64,000 nt of DNA from Cognatundibacterium luofuense. GTDB taxonomy: Bacteria > Pseudomonadota > Gammaproteobacteria > Burkholderiales > Burkholderiaceae_D. Position numbers and translations under genes: made by a program. The DNA lies in contig NZ_JAGSPN010000001.1 of the NCBI RefSeq assembly GCF_018139685.1, forward strand, positions 682,001-746,000. The letters run 5' to 3'. Within the stretch, counting starts at the first letter, position 1; the number at the start of each line of letters is the position of its first letter. A model generated the notes under the pieces. That model did no database searches and was not told the origin of the DNA. It saw nothing but the letters and a program-made list of their open reading frames with translations. Positions 8,452 to 18,181 of this stretch are shown here, piece by piece.

Positions 8452-10533
8452 TCAGATCAGACCGAAGACGGTCAGTACAATATCAATCAGTTTGATGCCG
8501 ATAAATGGCACAACCAGTCCGCCCAAGCCGTAAATCAGTAAGTTACGGCGCAATAACACGGCTGCTCCCAGCGCACGGTAGCGCACTCCCTGTAGGGCCA
8601 GCGGAATCAGAAAAATAATAATCAGGGCATTGAAAATCACAGCCGACATCATGGCGCTGGCAGGGCTGCTTAAGTGCATCAGGTTCAGCGCATTCAGTTG
8701 CGGATAAGTGCTTGCAAACGCAGCCGGAATGATTGCAAAGTATTTCGCAACATCATTTGCAATACTGAAGGTGGTCAGTGCGCCGCGTGTCATCAGCATC
8801 TGCTTGCCGATTTCCACAATTTCGATCAGCTTGGTCGGATTCGAATCCAGATCCACCATATTGCCTGCTTCTTTGGCCGCCTGAGTACCGCTGTTCATCG
8901 CAACGGCGACATCCGCTTGCGCCAGCGCCGGTGCATCATTGGTGCCGTCGCCGGTCATTGCGACCAGTTTGCCTTCAGCCTGATGCTGGCGTATCAGCCG
9001 CAGTTTATCTTCCGGTGTCGCTTCGGCCAGAAAATCATCAACACCGGCTTCGGCTGCGATGGCGGCAGCAGTCAAACGGTTGTCACCGGTAATCATGATG
9101 GTTTTGATGCCCATGCGGCGCAGTTCTGCAAAGCGTTCGCGTATGCCGCCCTTTACGATATCTTTCAGCTCAATCACGCCCATCACGGTCTGATCATCAA
9201 TCACCACCAGCGGCGTGCTGCCCTGACGTGCAATCTGATCCACAGTTTCGGAAATGGCGGGCGGCAGCGCTTGTCCCGACTCATTCAGATAACGACGGAT
9301 GGCATCGGCAGAACCTTTGCGGATGCGGCGAACTGTATTGCCGGAATGCAGATCCACGCCGCTCATTCTTGTCTGCGCGGTGAAAGGAATAAATTCTGCC
9401 TGCAGTTTTTCCATGTCACGTTCGCGCAGGGCAAAGCGTTGCTTGGCCAGAACCACAATACTGCGGCCTTCCGGTGTTTCATCTGCCAGCGAAGATAATT
9501 GCGCAGCGTCAGCCAGTTGCGCTTCGGAGATGCCGGGTGCGGCATAAAACGCGGCTGCCTGGCGGTTACCCAGCGTAATCGTGCCGGTTTTATCGAGCAA
9601 CAACACATCCACATCACCGGCAGCTTCCACCGCACGCCCGGATGTGGCAATCACATTCGCCTGCATCATACGGCTCATACCGGCAACACCAATCGCCGAC
9701 AGCAAACCGCCGATGGTGGTAGGAATCAGACAAACCAGCAGAGCGACCAGTACCGTGATTGTGACCGTGCTTCCGCCGCCCGCGGCTTCGGTGCTGAAGG
9801 CTGAAAACGGAAATAATGTTGCTGTTGCCATCAGAAACACCAGTGTCAGTGCAACCAGCAGAATTGTCAGTGCGATTTCATTCGGCGTTTTCTGCCGTTT
9901 TGCACCTTCCACCATCGCAATCATACGGTCCAGAAAGGCTTCACCCGGATTGACACTGATACGGATGATCAGCCAGTCTGATAAAACCCTTGTACCACCG
10001 GTAACGGCACTGAAATCACCGCCGGATTCACGAATCACCGGTGCAGACTCTCCGGTAATCGCAGATTCATCAACGGACGCAACACCTTCGATGACGTCAC
10101 CGTCGGCAGGAATCACATCACCCGCCTCAACCAGCACGATATCGCCCTTGCGCAGCGAAGATCCGTTGACCAGAATCTGCGTGGCATTACGTGCAGCTGT
10201 ATTCAGTTTTCTTGCGCGTACATCCTGCTTTGCGCTGCGCAATGATTCTGCCTGTGCTTTGCTGCGGCCTTCTGCCAGTGCTTCGGCAAAATTGGCAAAC
10301 AGAACAGTGAACCATAACCACAGACAAGTCGCCAGAATGAAACCAGCAGGTGCTTCGCCTTCGCCAGTCAGCGCCTGAACTGCAAGCGCGGTGGTCAGAA
10401 TACTGCCGGCATAAACGACAAACATGACCGGATTTTTTAATTGTGTTTTCGGATTCAGTTTGCGGAATGCCCCCGCAATGGCGGGCATCAGCAATTGCTT
10501 ACTGAACAAAGATAATTGATGTTGATGATTCAT
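8452..10533 (-). CDS. kdpB: KdpB, P-type ATPase subunit of the potassium pump
   Basis: 693-residue P-type ATPase. The actuator motif TGES is at 160-163. The phosphorylated aspartate is Asp314 in DKTGTIT, and the hinge motif [11 protein letters not shown] is present. Membrane helices pair around 37-80, 220-285 and at the C-terminus, as expected for KdpB. It hydrolyses ATP to drive potassium import through KdpA. All catalytic motifs are intact, so the pump should be active. It lies 12 bp after kdpA. Confidence 0.98.
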   Translation of the reverse strand: MNHQHQLSLFSKQLLMPAIAGAFRKLNPKTQLKNPVMFVVYAGSILTTALAVQALTGEGEAPAGFILATCLWLWFTVLFANFAEALAEGRSKAQAESLRSAKQDVRARKLNTAARNATQILVNGSSLRKGDIVLVEAGDVIPADGDVIEGVASVDESAITGESAPVIRESGGDFSAVTGGTRVLSDWLIIRISVNPGEAFLDRMIAMVEGAKRQKTPNEIALTILLVALTLVFLMATATLFPFSAFSTEAAGGGSTVTITVLVALLVCLIPTTIGGLLSAIGVAGMSRMMQANVIATSGRAVEAAGDVDVLLLDKTGTITLGNRQAAAFYAAPGISEAQLADAAQLSSLADETPEGRSIVVLAKQRFALRERDMEKLQAEFIPFTAQTRMSGVDLHSGNTVRRIRKGSADAIRRYLNESGQALPPAISETVDQIARQGSTPLVVIDDQTVMGVIELKDIVKGGIRERFAELRRMGIKTIMITGDNRLTAAAIAAEAGVDDFLAEATPEDKLRLIRQHQAEGKLVAMTGDGTNDAPALAQADVAVAMNSGTQAAKEAGNMVDLDSNPTKLIEIVEIGKQMLMTRGALTTFSIANDVAKYFAIIPAAFASTYPQLNALNLMHLSSPASAMMSAVIFNALIIIFLIPLALQGVRYRALGAAVLLRRNLLIYGLGGLVVPFIGIKLIDIVLTVFGLI

Positions 10534-10545
10534 TTGGATTCTTCC

Positions 10546-12369
10546 TTACTGCGCAATCATGATCAGATGTTCCACCACAGGGCCAAGTGCCAGCGCGGGG
10601 ATGTACGTCAGTGCGCCTACGATAATGACGGTGCCGAGCAACAGAGCGACAAAAAGCGGGCCATGCGTCGGCAGCGTTCCGGCATTCGGCGTCAGACGTT
10701 TTTTTGATGCCAGCGACCCGGCAATTGCAAGTACCGGTACGATCATCAGAAAACGTCCGAACCACATCGCAATGCCAAGCATCAGGTTGTAATAGGGCGT
10801 ATTGGCAGAGAGTCCAGCAAATGCGCTGCCATTGTTGTTTGCAGCGGAAACGAAGGCATACAGAATTTCACTGAAGCCATGCGCCCCGGGATTGGCGATC
10901 CCGGCTTTTCCATCGGTCAGCATCACGGAAATAGCTGTTCCGGCCAGTACCAGTAAAGGCCCGGTCAGAATCGCAATCGATACCATTTTCATGTCATAGG
11001 CTTCGATTTTTTTACCGAGATATTCCGGCGTGCGGCCTATCATCAGTCCGGCAATAAACACAGCCAGCAATGCGAAGATCAGCATGCCGTATAAGCCGGA
11101 ACCGACGCCGCCAAACACCACTTCACCAAGCTGCATCAGTACCATAGGCACCATGCCGCCCAGCGGCGTAAAGCTGTCGTGCATCGCATTCACTGCGCCG
11201 CAGGAAGCCGCGGTGGTGACGGTTGCAAATAAGCCGGAAGCCACGATGCCGAAGCGGCTTTCTTTACCTTCCATATTGCCGCCTGCTTGTGCTGTGTAGC
11301 TGGCGATTTGCGCGTGATCTGATTGGTCAATCTGTAATGCATTCAGCAGCGGGTTACCGGCTTGTTCTGCATTGATCGCGATAAAGGCAAAGGCGGTGAA
11401 CAGAATCGTCATCGTTGCATACAAAGCCCAGCCCTGACGTCTGTCGCTTACCATCGTACCGAAAGTGATGCATAAACCGGCGGGTATTACAAAGATCGCC
11501 AGCATCTGGATGAAATTCGAGAACGGTGTCGGATTTTCAAACGGATGCGCGGAATTCGCATTAAAGAATCCACCGCCGTTGGTGCCGATCATTTTGATCG
11601 CTTCCTGCGATGCAACCGGCCCCATAGGTAAAGTCTGGGTGTCAGTCGAGGCAGCTTCTGTCAGCGGTTTACCTTCTTTATCCAGCAAGGGTGCGCCCTG
11701 TGCATCGGTCTTTGCGGCCTGATAATCGATTTTCTCGGTCAGGCTGACAGTTTTGTAGGCATCGAAATTCTGGATCACGCCCTGACTCATCAGCAGCGTG
11801 GCCGTGATCAAGGACAAAGGCAGCAGGATATGGACGGTGCCGCGCACAACATCAGCCCAGAAGTTTCCGATTTCCGAAGCGTTGTGACGGGCAAAGCCGC
11901 GAATCAGAGCTGCGACTACGGCAATACCTGTTGCTGCCGACAAAAAGTTCTGAACAGCCAGCGCCAGCATTTGCGTCAGGTAACCCATCGTGGATTCGCC
12001 GCCATAGCCTTGCCAGTTAGTATTCGTCACAAAGCTGATGGCAGTATTGAATGCAGAATCAGGACTGACGGCACCCAGCTGTTGCGGATTCAGTGGCAAA
12101 ACATCCTGAAAACGCTGTAGCAGATAGACAGCAATTGCACCAGTTAAATTGAATGCAATCAGTGCCAGCGCATAGTGTTTCCAGTGCATTTCCTGCTCTG
12201 CGCGCACACCTGCAGCACGCAGTATCAGTTTTTCCACCGGAGCAAGAACAGTGGATAGCCAGTGACGTTCACCACTGAGGACACGGGCCATGTGTTTTCC
12301 CAGTGGAACTGCGATCGCAGTCAGTACCAGCAGGTACAGTGCGATCTGAAAAAAAGCAGAATGATGCAT
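10546..12369 (-). CDS. kdpA: KdpA, potassium-binding channel-like subunit
   Basis: 607 residues, about 50 longer than the E. coli subunit, with around ten hydrophobic segments. Selectivity-filter-like glycine loops are visible ([63 protein letters not shown]), matching the four SKT-type repeats. Much of the extra length is in the insertion around residues 195-250 ([15 protein letters not shown] and after). KdpA takes up periplasmic potassium for the KdpB motor. The start is 1 nt after the kdpF stop. Confidence 0.97.
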   Translation of the reverse strand: MHHSAFFQIALYLLVLTAIAVPLGKHMARVLSGERHWLSTVLAPVEKLILRAAGVRAEQEMHWKHYALALIAFNLTGAIAVYLLQRFQDVLPLNPQQLGAVSPDSAFNTAISFVTNTNWQGYGGESTMGYLTQMLALAVQNFLSAATGIAVVAALIRGFARHNASEIGNFWADVVRGTVHILLPLSLITATLLMSQGVIQNFDAYKTVSLTEKIDYQAAKTDAQGAPLLDKEGKPLTEAASTDTQTLPMGPVASQEAIKMIGTNGGGFFNANSAHPFENPTPFSNFIQMLAIFVIPAGLCITFGTMVSDRRQGWALYATMTILFTAFAFIAINAEQAGNPLLNALQIDQSDHAQIASYTAQAGGNMEGKESRFGIVASGLFATVTTAASCGAVNAMHDSFTPLGGMVPMVLMQLGEVVFGGVGSGLYGMLIFALLAVFIAGLMIGRTPEYLGKKIEAYDMKMVSIAILTGPLLVLAGTAISVMLTDGKAGIANPGAHGFSEILYAFVSAANNNGSAFAGLSANTPYYNLMLGIAMWFGRFLMIVPVLAIAGSLASKKRLTPNAGTLPTHGPLFVALLLGTVIIVGALTYIPALALGPVVEHLIMIAQ

Positions 12370-12370
12370 C

Positions 12371-12460
12371 TTAAAAATCCTCGGGTTGTATCAGCGCATA
12401 AATCAGATATGCGGCGAGCAGCAGCACCAGAATGGCTGCGATGATCTGGAAAATACTCAT
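12371..12460 (-). CDS. kdpF: KdpF, small membrane subunit of the Kdp complex
   Basis: A 29-codon gene encoding [20 protein letters not shown] followed by YALIQPEDF: one hydrophobic helix with a short acidic tail ending in the P-E-(D/R/K)-F-type end typical of KdpF. It stabilises the KdpABC complex. It is placed 1 nt before kdpA and overlaps the preceding 30-codon ORF as ATGA. Position and sequence both support it despite its size. Confidence 0.93.
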   Translation of the reverse strand: MSIFQIIAAILVLLLAAYLIYALIQPEDF

Positions 12461-12549
12461 TTGCCACCTCTTAAACGATGGCATCCGGCGATGAGTGCGC
12501 ATGTGATTGCTGCGAACAGCAGGGTGTACCCGATGTAAATCAAATCCAT
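12457..12549 (-). CDS. Small single-helix membrane protein encoded upstream of kdpF
   Basis: A 30-codon ORF read as MDLIYIGYTLLFAAITCALI then [10 protein letters not shown]: one hydrophobic helix followed by a basic tail. Its TGA overlaps the kdpF ATG (ATGA), and a GGAGTC-type ribosome site lies just before its ATG. From memory, similar tiny ORFs precede kdpF in other betaproteobacteria, but I cannot verify this here. It would be the first cistron of the kdp mRNA. It may be a structural microprotein or a translational coupler for kdpF; its role is unknown. Confidence 0.65.
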   Translation of the reverse strand: MDLIYIGYTLLFAAITCALIAGCHRLRGGK

Positions 12550-12603
12550 TTCAGACTCCTGTATAGAAGGAGCCTCTACGATAGAAAAATCGCAGTAAAG
12601 ACG

Positions 12604-12644
12604 GTGTATAGCTTTTTTCGGGCAGCGTAAAAAAAGCGTAAATG
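12604..12644 (-). promoter_or_regulatory. kdp promoter with KdpE-like operator
   Basis: On the minus strand, a T-rich tandem TTTACGCTTTTTTTACGC followed by TGCCCG closely resembles the E. coli KdpE site (TTTATACTTTTTTTACACC...CCCG). A CTATAC -10 candidate follows at 12610-12605, while the -35 position is poor, as expected for an activator-dependent promoter. The operator (12619-12644) covers that -35. It lies about 55-95 bp upstream of the first small ORF. Flanking CGGGCA/TGCCCG form an inverted repeat. Confidence 0.65.
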
Positions 12645-12673
12645 CCCGGATTGCAGCAGGTATGCAGGGGGCG

Positions 12674-12700
12674 AAAAAAAAGCGCCGTCAGGCGCTTTTT
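12674..12700 (-). terminator. Rho-independent terminator after the TorF-type porin gene
   Basis: Inverted repeat AGCGCC-GTCA-GGCGCT flanked by A8 and T5 tracts. On the minus strand it reads as a hairpin followed by eight Us, 25 bp after the porin stop codon. It also separates that transcript from the kdp promoter. Confidence 0.85.
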
Positions 12701-12724
12701 CATGATCGTACTGAAAATGTGTGG

Positions 12725-13489
12725 TCAGAAGGATTTGACTGCAGTCATCACAAGGCGGCTTTTTCCCATGAATTGTCCGTTGGCCGGTGATGCGTAAAAC
12801 ACTTTATCTGCATTTGTGCCGATGACAGCCAGGCTGACAGTGACGCCGTGCTGTTTCCATTCTTTAGTGACGCCGAGTTTAAAGTCGGTGTACGTTGCTG
12901 CCTGAGAATTCATTCCCCGTACTTTCTGATAACCGGCATGCATGTTGAACGTGTAATCTGCGCCCAGATCAAAATTCAGACCAGCATCCAGATATCCACT
13001 GTTTTTACTGTCGGGGATGCCAAACAGATTTGTCACCGCATGCGAGTATTTCAGATAGGCGGGACCTGCGCTCAGCTGGCCATAAAATTCAAGGGTATTC
13101 GCATCTTTTAATCCTGCCTGATCCAGCTTGTTATTCAGATAAACGTAGGCCAGTGCGCCCGCGTCGTAACTGATGTCAGCACCGAGTTGCCCCTTTTTGC
13201 CGGCATAAATATCCCACTCAGCAGGAGTGCTGCCAGCACCCGGTGTGTCCTTAATCCACTTGATTGTCGATAGCCATGTACCCAAATATAAACCATCTGG
13301 ATTGTGTACATAATCGGCGCCACCTTGCAGCGCCGGATCAAGACGTGTCTGAGAAATACCGCGATAGCGATATTCGCTGGCAATACCGGCATTCCAGCTG
13401 AATTCATGCTCGGGCTTGGTTTCTTCTGCGTGCAGATTGTTTAACAGACCACAAAATAATGCGGCTCCAGTGGCAAGTGCTAATTTCAT
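12725..13489 (-). CDS. TorF-family putative outer-membrane porin
   Basis: 254 residues with a signal peptide (MKLALATGAALFCGLLNNLHA). It then has the family signature of this uncharacterised beta-barrel group: SWNAGIASEYRYRGISQT, L.GGADY, LYLGTWLSTIKW, and a C-terminal aromatic (VMTAVKSF) as in outer-membrane beta-barrels. Alternating amphipathic strands run throughout. The family is annotated as putative porins, and the substrate is unknown. A GGAGTC ribosome site precedes the ATG. It has its own terminator and is monocistronic. Confidence 0.8.
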   Translation of the reverse strand: MKLALATGAALFCGLLNNLHAEETKPEHEFSWNAGIASEYRYRGISQTRLDPALQGGADYVHNPDGLYLGTWLSTIKWIKDTPGAGSTPAEWDIYAGKKGQLGADISYDAGALAYVYLNNKLDQAGLKDANTLEFYGQLSAGPAYLKYSHAVTNLFGIPDSKNSGYLDAGLNFDLGADYTFNMHAGYQKVRGMNSQAATYTDFKLGVTKEWKQHGVTVSLAVIGTNADKVFYASPANGQFMGKSRLVMTAVKSF

Positions 13490-13695
13490 TGAGACTCCTT
13501 ATTCATCAGAATGAAGAAAAATATTCAGATGGATAAGCTTAGTCTTCGAAGTATTAAGATGTTGTAAAAATTTCGATCAGTGCTGTAAACGGGGAGTCAT
13601 GAAGAAATGTTGAGTGGACTTCTAATGTTGTTTCCCATTGTCAGCCAGATGTGCTGATGCAATATCCTGTGCATTGGAGGTGTCTGCTTCAAATG

Positions 13696-13721
13696 CTAAC
13701 GGCACCCGCAGGTGCCGTTAG
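13696..13721 (-). terminator. Stem-loop downstream of panB
   Basis: Perfect 11-bp inverted repeat CTAACGGCACC-CGCA-GGTGCCGTTAG beginning about 20 bp after the panB stop. There is no long U tract on the minus strand (CATTTG follows), so it may be a weak terminator or a 3'-end-protecting hairpin at the end of the perM-to-panB operon. Confidence 0.6.
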
Positions 13722-13739
13722 TGTTAGCTTTAGCTAGCT

Positions 13740-14552
13740 TCAGAAACAGTGTTCCGGTGCAGGGAAACTGCCATCCTTGACGGCTGCAACATAAGCGTCG
13801 ACTGCGGCGCCTATGCTGGTCTGACCATCCATGAAGTTTTTCACGAAGCGGGCCTTGCGTCCCGGGAACACACCCAGCATGTCATGCATGACCAGTACCT
13901 GGCCGGAACAATCCGGGCCCGCACCGATGCCTATGGTCGGGATATCGAGCAGGGCAGTTACCTCCTTGCCCAGTTCTGCCGGAATCGCTTCCAGCACCAG
14001 TACTGCTGCACCGGCTTCCTGTACTGCCAGCGCTTCTTTCTTCAGCAAGTCTGCTGCCGCATCCGTTTTGCCCTGCACTTTGTAGCCACCGAGCTGATGC
14101 ACCGATTGCGGCGTCAGGCCCAGATGCGCGCACACCGGTACTGAGCGCTCGGTCAGATAACGTATGGTCGGCACTAACCAGCTGCCGCCTTCAATTTTGA
14201 CCATGTGCGCGCCGGCTTGCATCAGCTTAACAGCGTGCTGATACGTAGTTTCCGGACTGCCGCAGGTGCCGAATGGCATGTCTGCCACGATCAGCGCTTT
14301 TTTGCTGCCGCGCGCCACACTGGCAGTGTGATATGCAACATCATCGGTCGTTACCGGCAGTGTTGAGTCATGTCCCTGACAAACCATGCCCAGTGAATCA
14401 CCGACCAGCAGCATGTCCACACCATGCCTGTCCATCAGCGCCGCAAAGCTGGCGTCATAGCATGTCAGCATGGTGATTTTGTCGCCGTTCTGGCGCATGG
14501 CTTTTAAGCCGGGAACGCTGACCGCTTTGCGGTCTTGTAAATATTCAGCCAT
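13740..14552 (-). CDS. panB: 3-methyl-2-oxobutanoate hydroxymethyltransferase (PanB)
   Basis: 270 residues. PanB transfers a hydroxymethyl group from methylene-THF to 2-oxoisovalerate, giving ketopantoate for pantothenate and CoA synthesis. Family motifs include [25 protein letters not shown] (metal ligand Asp), [28 protein letters not shown] and [21 protein letters not shown]. The start at 14552 is chosen because GGAG lies 8 nt upstream and it gives the usual length. An ATG at 14594 and a longer frame to 14711 are possible but add non-conserved residues. It is the last gene of the leftward housekeeping operon. Confidence 0.96.
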   Translation of the reverse strand: MAEYLQDRKAVSVPGLKAMRQNGDKITMLTCYDASFAALMDRHGVDMLLVGDSLGMVCQGHDSTLPVTTDDVAYHTASVARGSKKALIVADMPFGTCGSPETTYQHAVKLMQAGAHMVKIEGGSWLVPTIRYLTERSVPVCAHLGLTPQSVHQLGGYKVQGKTDAAADLLKKEALAVQEAGAAVLVLEAIPAELGKEVTALLDIPTIGIGAGPDCSGQVLVMHDMLGVFPGRKARFVKNFMDGQTSIGAAVDAYVAAVKDGSFPAPEHCF

Positions 14553-14601
14553 CAGATTTCTCCTGCCTGCGGCAAGCTGGTTGCCAGCAGTCATAGTCCG
14601 G

Positions 14602-14949
14602 TTAACTCCGGAAAATAAAATACACCGCGCCGACCAGACAAAGCGCAGCCCAGACATAATCAAGTTTGAATGGTTGTCCCATAAAAAATACGGCAAACGG
14701 AACAAACACAATCAGCGTCAGCGCTTCCTGCAGAATTTTCAGCTGCGCCAGACTGTACTCAGTGTAACCGATCCGGTTCGCCGGTACCTGGAGCAGGTAT
14801 TCAAACAAGGCAATCGCCCAGCTGATTACTGCTGCAATCCACCATGGTTTATCCGACAGACTTTTCAGATGGCCATACCATGCGATGGTCATGAACACAT
14901 TCGACATAATCAGCAGACCGGTGGTCTGTGCGATAACGGGAATTTGCAT
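14602..14949 (-). CDS. DMT-like small membrane protein (DUF486)
   Basis: 115 residues with four hydrophobic helices ([73 protein letters not shown]). The phrases WYGHLK, PANRIGY and QLKI.QE are typical of the DUF486 family of half-size drug/metabolite-transporter-like proteins. These probably work as oligomers in the inner membrane. The substrate is unknown. It lies between folK and panB, 23 bp after folK. Confidence 0.85.
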   Translation of the reverse strand: MQIPVIAQTTGLLIMSNVFMTIAWYGHLKSLSDKPWWIAAVISWAIALFEYLLQVPANRIGYTEYSLAQLKILQEALTLIVFVPFAVFFMGQPFKLDYVWAALCLVGAVYFIFRS

Positions 14950-14972
14950 GTTCTTCCTTTCCGCGCTGAGAT

Positions 14973-15446
14973 TTACATCCGGCGTATGCGCTGGTCACTG
15001 ACCGACGGCAATAAAGGTAATGCGGCGCCGATACCCGGAATCAGTGTTTCCGGTGCGATTTCCGTCAGGGGCAGCAAGACAAATGCCCGTTCATGCATGC
15101 GCGGATGCGGAACCTGCAGCGTGACACTGGCAATTTGCTGATCACCGTACAGCAACACATCCAGATCCAGCGTGCGCGGTGCATTCCGGTACGGACGCTC
15201 ACGTCCGTGCTGCTGTTCGATTGCTTGTAAAGCCGTCAGTAATTGTTCCGCCGGAAGTCCGGTGTCTATCTGAATCACGGCATTGACGTAGTCATCGCCG
15301 CTGGAATCAATCGGGGCAGAGGTGTACAGCGATGATGCCGCGATCAGGCGGGTTTCCGGCAATGCCCCAACACGCTGTATCGCGGTCTGTACCGTTTGCA
15401 CCGCATCGCCGAGATTAGCACCGATACCGATACTGGCACGTATCAT
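14973..15446 (-). CDS. folK: HPPK, 6-hydroxymethyldihydropterin pyrophosphokinase
   Basis: 157 residues. FolK pyrophosphorylates 6-hydroxymethyl-dihydropterin with ATP in folate synthesis. Motifs: IGIGANLGD at the N-terminus, S.LY.SAP for pterin binding, YVNAVIQIDTGL, the HGRERPYRNAPRTLDLDVLLYGD block with the two metal-binding Asp residues, and PHPRMHERAFVLLPL. All catalytic residues are visible. The start overlaps the pcnB stop by 4 bp, so it is translationally coupled to pcnB. Confidence 0.96.
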   Translation of the reverse strand: MIRASIGIGANLGDAVQTVQTAIQRVGALPETRLIAASSLYTSAPIDSSGDDYVNAVIQIDTGLPAEQLLTALQAIEQQHGRERPYRNAPRTLDLDVLLYGDQQIASVTLQVPHPRMHERAFVLLPLTEIAPETLIPGIGAALPLLPSVSDQRIRRM

Positions 15447-16825
15447 GATTCGTTGTTACCTGTGCCGGTACGGCGCGGACCACGCTTACGTGGTTTGCGT
15501 TTACGCGCAGCACCGGATTTTGCATCTGCACCGCCTGCAGAATGTGCCGGTAAGCGCAGCTTTTGCTGAATCAGGCGTTCGCGTTCTGCGTTATCGCCGT
15601 GCATGAAGCCCGTCCACCATTCACCGAGCGCAGGGTCCAGCTCACCGGATTCGCAGCGCAGTAACAGGAAATCGTAACCGGCGCGCAGGCGCTGATGTTC
15701 CAGCATTTTGTACGGAGCTTTGCCTGCACGTTTTTCAAAGCGCGGCTGCATTGCCCAGATATCACGCATATCCGAAGCAATACGGCGTTGAATCGCCAGC
15801 GCATCGGTTTGTGCCATCAGCACATCGTCAGCGGCCTGATGCAAAGCCGGAATCGGAAATTCACCGGCGGCTTTGTAAGCTTCCCATTTTTCCAGTACCT
15901 GATGCCACAGCAAAGAGGCAAACAGGAAACTCGGCGATACGGTTTTGCCCTGACGTACACGTTCATCGGTATTGCTGAGTGCGAGTTTGACGAATTTTTC
16001 GCCCATAGGCTGTTCCAGCACCACATCCAGCAAAGGCAGGGTACCGTGATGCAAACCTTCGGAACGCAATTGCTGCAGACAAGCCATAGCATGGCCGCTG
16101 GTCAGCAATTTCAGCATTTCATCGAATAAACGGGCAGCCGGGACGTTATTGATCAGTGGTGCCATGACCGCAATCGGCGCACGGGTGGACTGATCAATAC
16201 TGAATTGCAGCTTGGCAGCAAAGCGCACGACGCGCAGCATACGCACAGGATCTTCGCGGAAACGGGCTTCCGGTACACCGATAATTCTCAGGGTTTTACG
16301 GCGGATATCGCTGATGCCATTGTGGTAGTCCAGCACGGTTTCTGATGCCGGATCGTAATACATCGCGTTGACAGTAAAGTCGCGGCGCGCCGCATCTTCA
16401 TGCTGCTCACCGAAGTGGTTGTCGCTCAGCACACGGCCATGCGCATCTTTCTGTACCTGACCATTACTGGCGCCACGGAAAGTGGTTACTTCCAGCAATT
16501 CCTGTCCGAACATCACATGCACGATCTGAAAGCGGCGGCCTATGATGAAAGCGCGGCGGAATAAGCGTTTTACCTGTTCCGGCGTGGCATTGGTGGCAAT
16601 GTCGAAGTCTTTTGGTTTGACGCCGGTCAGCAAGTCACGTACTGCACCACCGACGATGAATGCCTGAAATCCGGCTTCCTGCAAAGTCTGGGTAACGCGG
16701 ATGGCATTCGGGGAAACCAGTGAGCGGTCGATGCCGTGTTCCTTTGCCTTCAGGATCACGGGCTCACGGGGTGTCTGCTCCGCAGAGCGCACACCGAGAA
16801 TTTTTCGTATCAATTTCTTAATCAT
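15443..16825 (-). CDS. pcnB: Poly(A) polymerase I
   Basis: 460 residues. It adds poly(A) tails to RNA 3' ends and so promotes decay. The nucleotidyltransferase domain has FIVGGAVRDLLTGVKPKDFDIATNA split over the G-G and D-x-D motifs, then RRDFTVNAMYYDP and RFREDPVRMLRVVRFAAKL, which marks PcnB/CCA-type enzymes. The C-terminal tail (KRKPRKRGPRR) is strongly basic, as in PcnB rather than CCA-adding enzymes. It is flanked by 4-bp overlaps on both sides (HAD and folK). Confidence 0.95.
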   Translation of the reverse strand: MIKKLIRKILGVRSAEQTPREPVILKAKEHGIDRSLVSPNAIRVTQTLQEAGFQAFIVGGAVRDLLTGVKPKDFDIATNATPEQVKRLFRRAFIIGRRFQIVHVMFGQELLEVTTFRGASNGQVQKDAHGRVLSDNHFGEQHEDAARRDFTVNAMYYDPASETVLDYHNGISDIRRKTLRIIGVPEARFREDPVRMLRVVRFAAKLQFSIDQSTRAPIAVMAPLINNVPAARLFDEMLKLLTSGHAMACLQQLRSEGLHHGTLPLLDVVLEQPMGEKFVKLALSNTDERVRQGKTVSPSFLFASLLWHQVLEKWEAYKAAGEFPIPALHQAADDVLMAQTDALAIQRRIASDMRDIWAMQPRFEKRAGKAPYKMLEHQRLRAGYDFLLLRCESGELDPALGEWWTGFMHGDNAERERLIQQKLRLPAHSAGGADAKSGAARKRKPRKRGPRRTGTGNNES

Positions 16826-17496
16826 TGTTTTTCAAACAGCGTAATCTGAGGCCAGCCCTTCGCAGCAGCATATTGCTGCAATTTTGCGTTCGGGTTGGTT
16901 GCGACCGGATGGGTAACCACATCCAGCAGCGGTATGTCATTGTGTGAGTCACTGTAAAAGTGACTGCTGGCGAAATCGGCCAGTTGTTTGTTCTGCGCAG
17001 CCAGCCAATGCTGTAAATGCGTCACTTTTCCTTTGCCTGAAGTGGGAACGCCGGATAATTTGCCCGTGATATTACCACTTGCATCGCGTTCCGGTTCTGC
17101 TGCCAGCAAGTGCGGCACACCTAAAGCAGCGGCGATAGGCTCGGTTACGAAGCGGTTGGTTGCGGTAATGATGGCAGTCAGATCGCCTTTGTCCTGATGC
17201 TGACGCAGTAAGCGGACAGCAGCAGGGTGCAATACCGGCAGGATGACTTCTTCCATATATTGCTCACGCAGGGCTTGCAATTGTTGCGGCGGAATCGCAG
17301 CCAGTGTGCCGAGTGCGAATTCCAGATATTCAACCGGATCCAGCGTGCCAGCCTGGTACTGCGCAAAAAAATCCGCATTGCGGCGACCGAACTGTTCTGC
17401 ATCCACAATGCCGTGACGGCATAAAAACTGGCCCCATTCGTAGTCAGAATCAATGGGCAGCAGCGTATGGTCCAGATCAAATAAAGCGAGATGCAT
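16822..17496 (-). CDS. HAD-superfamily phosphatase (SerB-like, HAD-IB)
   Basis: 224 residues from ATG 17496. Motif I LFDLDHTLL carries the nucleophile Asp and acid/base Asp. Motif II is ITATNRFV, and motif IV is FYSDSHNDIPLL. The cap between motifs I and II is helical (EQFGRRNADFFAQYQAG), as in HAD-IB phosphatases. The substrate is probably a small phosphomonoester but is not identifiable. A GTG at 17532 would extend the frame by 12 residues into hda and has no ribosome site, so ATG 17496 is preferred. It is linked by 7 bp to hda and a 4-bp overlap to pcnB. Confidence 0.88.
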   Translation of the reverse strand: MHLALFDLDHTLLPIDSDYEWGQFLCRHGIVDAEQFGRRNADFFAQYQAGTLDPVEYLEFALGTLAAIPPQQLQALREQYMEEVILPVLHPAAVRLLRQHQDKGDLTAIITATNRFVTEPIAAALGVPHLLAAEPERDASGNITGKLSGVPTSGKGKVTHLQHWLAAQNKQLADFASSHFYSDSHNDIPLLDVVTHPVATNPNAKLQQYAAAKGWPQITLFEKQ

Positions 17497-17503
17497 GGCG
17501 GTA

Positions 17504-18181
17504 TCAGGTTTGTTGTTGAAGCATGAGTTCACGCAGCAAAGGCAGCGTGATCGGGCGTTTGGTGACCAGCGAATAATGATCGAGCTGATCCAGCATCGCA
17601 GTCAGGCTGCTCATGTCGCGCTGGTAATGTGTGATCAGGTAAGGAATCACACCGGCCGAAACCTGCATGCCACGGGCAGCGGCAACACGTTCCAGGGCGT
17701 CAATTTTGTCTTCATCGGTCAGACCGTGTAACTGGTAAATCAGGCCCCAGCCGAGGCGGGTGCGTAAGTCATCACGCACATTCAGGATCATAGGCGGATG
17801 ATTACCGGCAGCGACAAAATAAGCGCCGCGTGAACGGGCTTCGTTGAATAAATTAAATGCAGCAATCTGATTCAGCCGGTTCAGCTGATCGCAGTCATCC
17901 ACCAGATACAGGCTGATGTCCGGACTGAATTCAAATGCCGGTTCCGGCGCAGTAGCGGGGATGTAGCGCGAGTGCGGGTGGTCTGCCAGTGCATGCAGCA
18001 AATGGGTTTTGCCGGCACCGGTTTCGCCCCAGATGTACACAGACCGTTCACCGTACAGGCTGGGCGTGCGTTGTGCAAACAAGCCCAGTAACTGCGCCAG
18101 TTCCGCATTCTGACCCACCACGAAGGTAGTCAGGGAAGGCAGGATCTGGCTGTCCAGATCCAGAAGTAATTGCTTCATCAC
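17504..18181 (-). CDS. hda: Hda, DnaA regulatory inactivator
   Basis: 225-residue DnaA-like AAA+ protein lacking the DNA-binding domain IV. It starts MMKQLLLDLD, which includes the QL.L.L clamp-binding type motif used by Hda to contact the beta clamp. Walker A is WGETGAGKTHLLHAL, Walker B is LYLVDDCDQL, and sensor I is YFVAAGNHPP. Arginine-finger region: DLRTRLGWGLIYQL. With the sliding clamp it stimulates ATP hydrolysis by DnaA after initiation. It overlaps the perM-type gene by 4 bp. Confidence 0.93.
   Translation of the reverse strand: MMKQLLLDLDSQILPSLTTFVVGQNAELAQLLGLFAQRTPSLYGERSVYIWGETGAGKTHLLHALADHPHSRYIPATAPEPAFEFSPDISLYLVDDCDQLNRLNQIAAFNLFNEARSRGAYFVAAGNHPPMILNVRDDLRTRLGWGLIYQLHGLTDEDKIDALERVAAARGMQVSAGVIPYLITHYQRDMSSLTAMLDQLDHYSLVTKRPITLPLLRELMLQQQT

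Noticed and set aside
8674-10378. Long frames on the plus strand across kdpB
   Set aside because: KdpB is complete on the other strand with every P-type ATPase motif; these are shadows.
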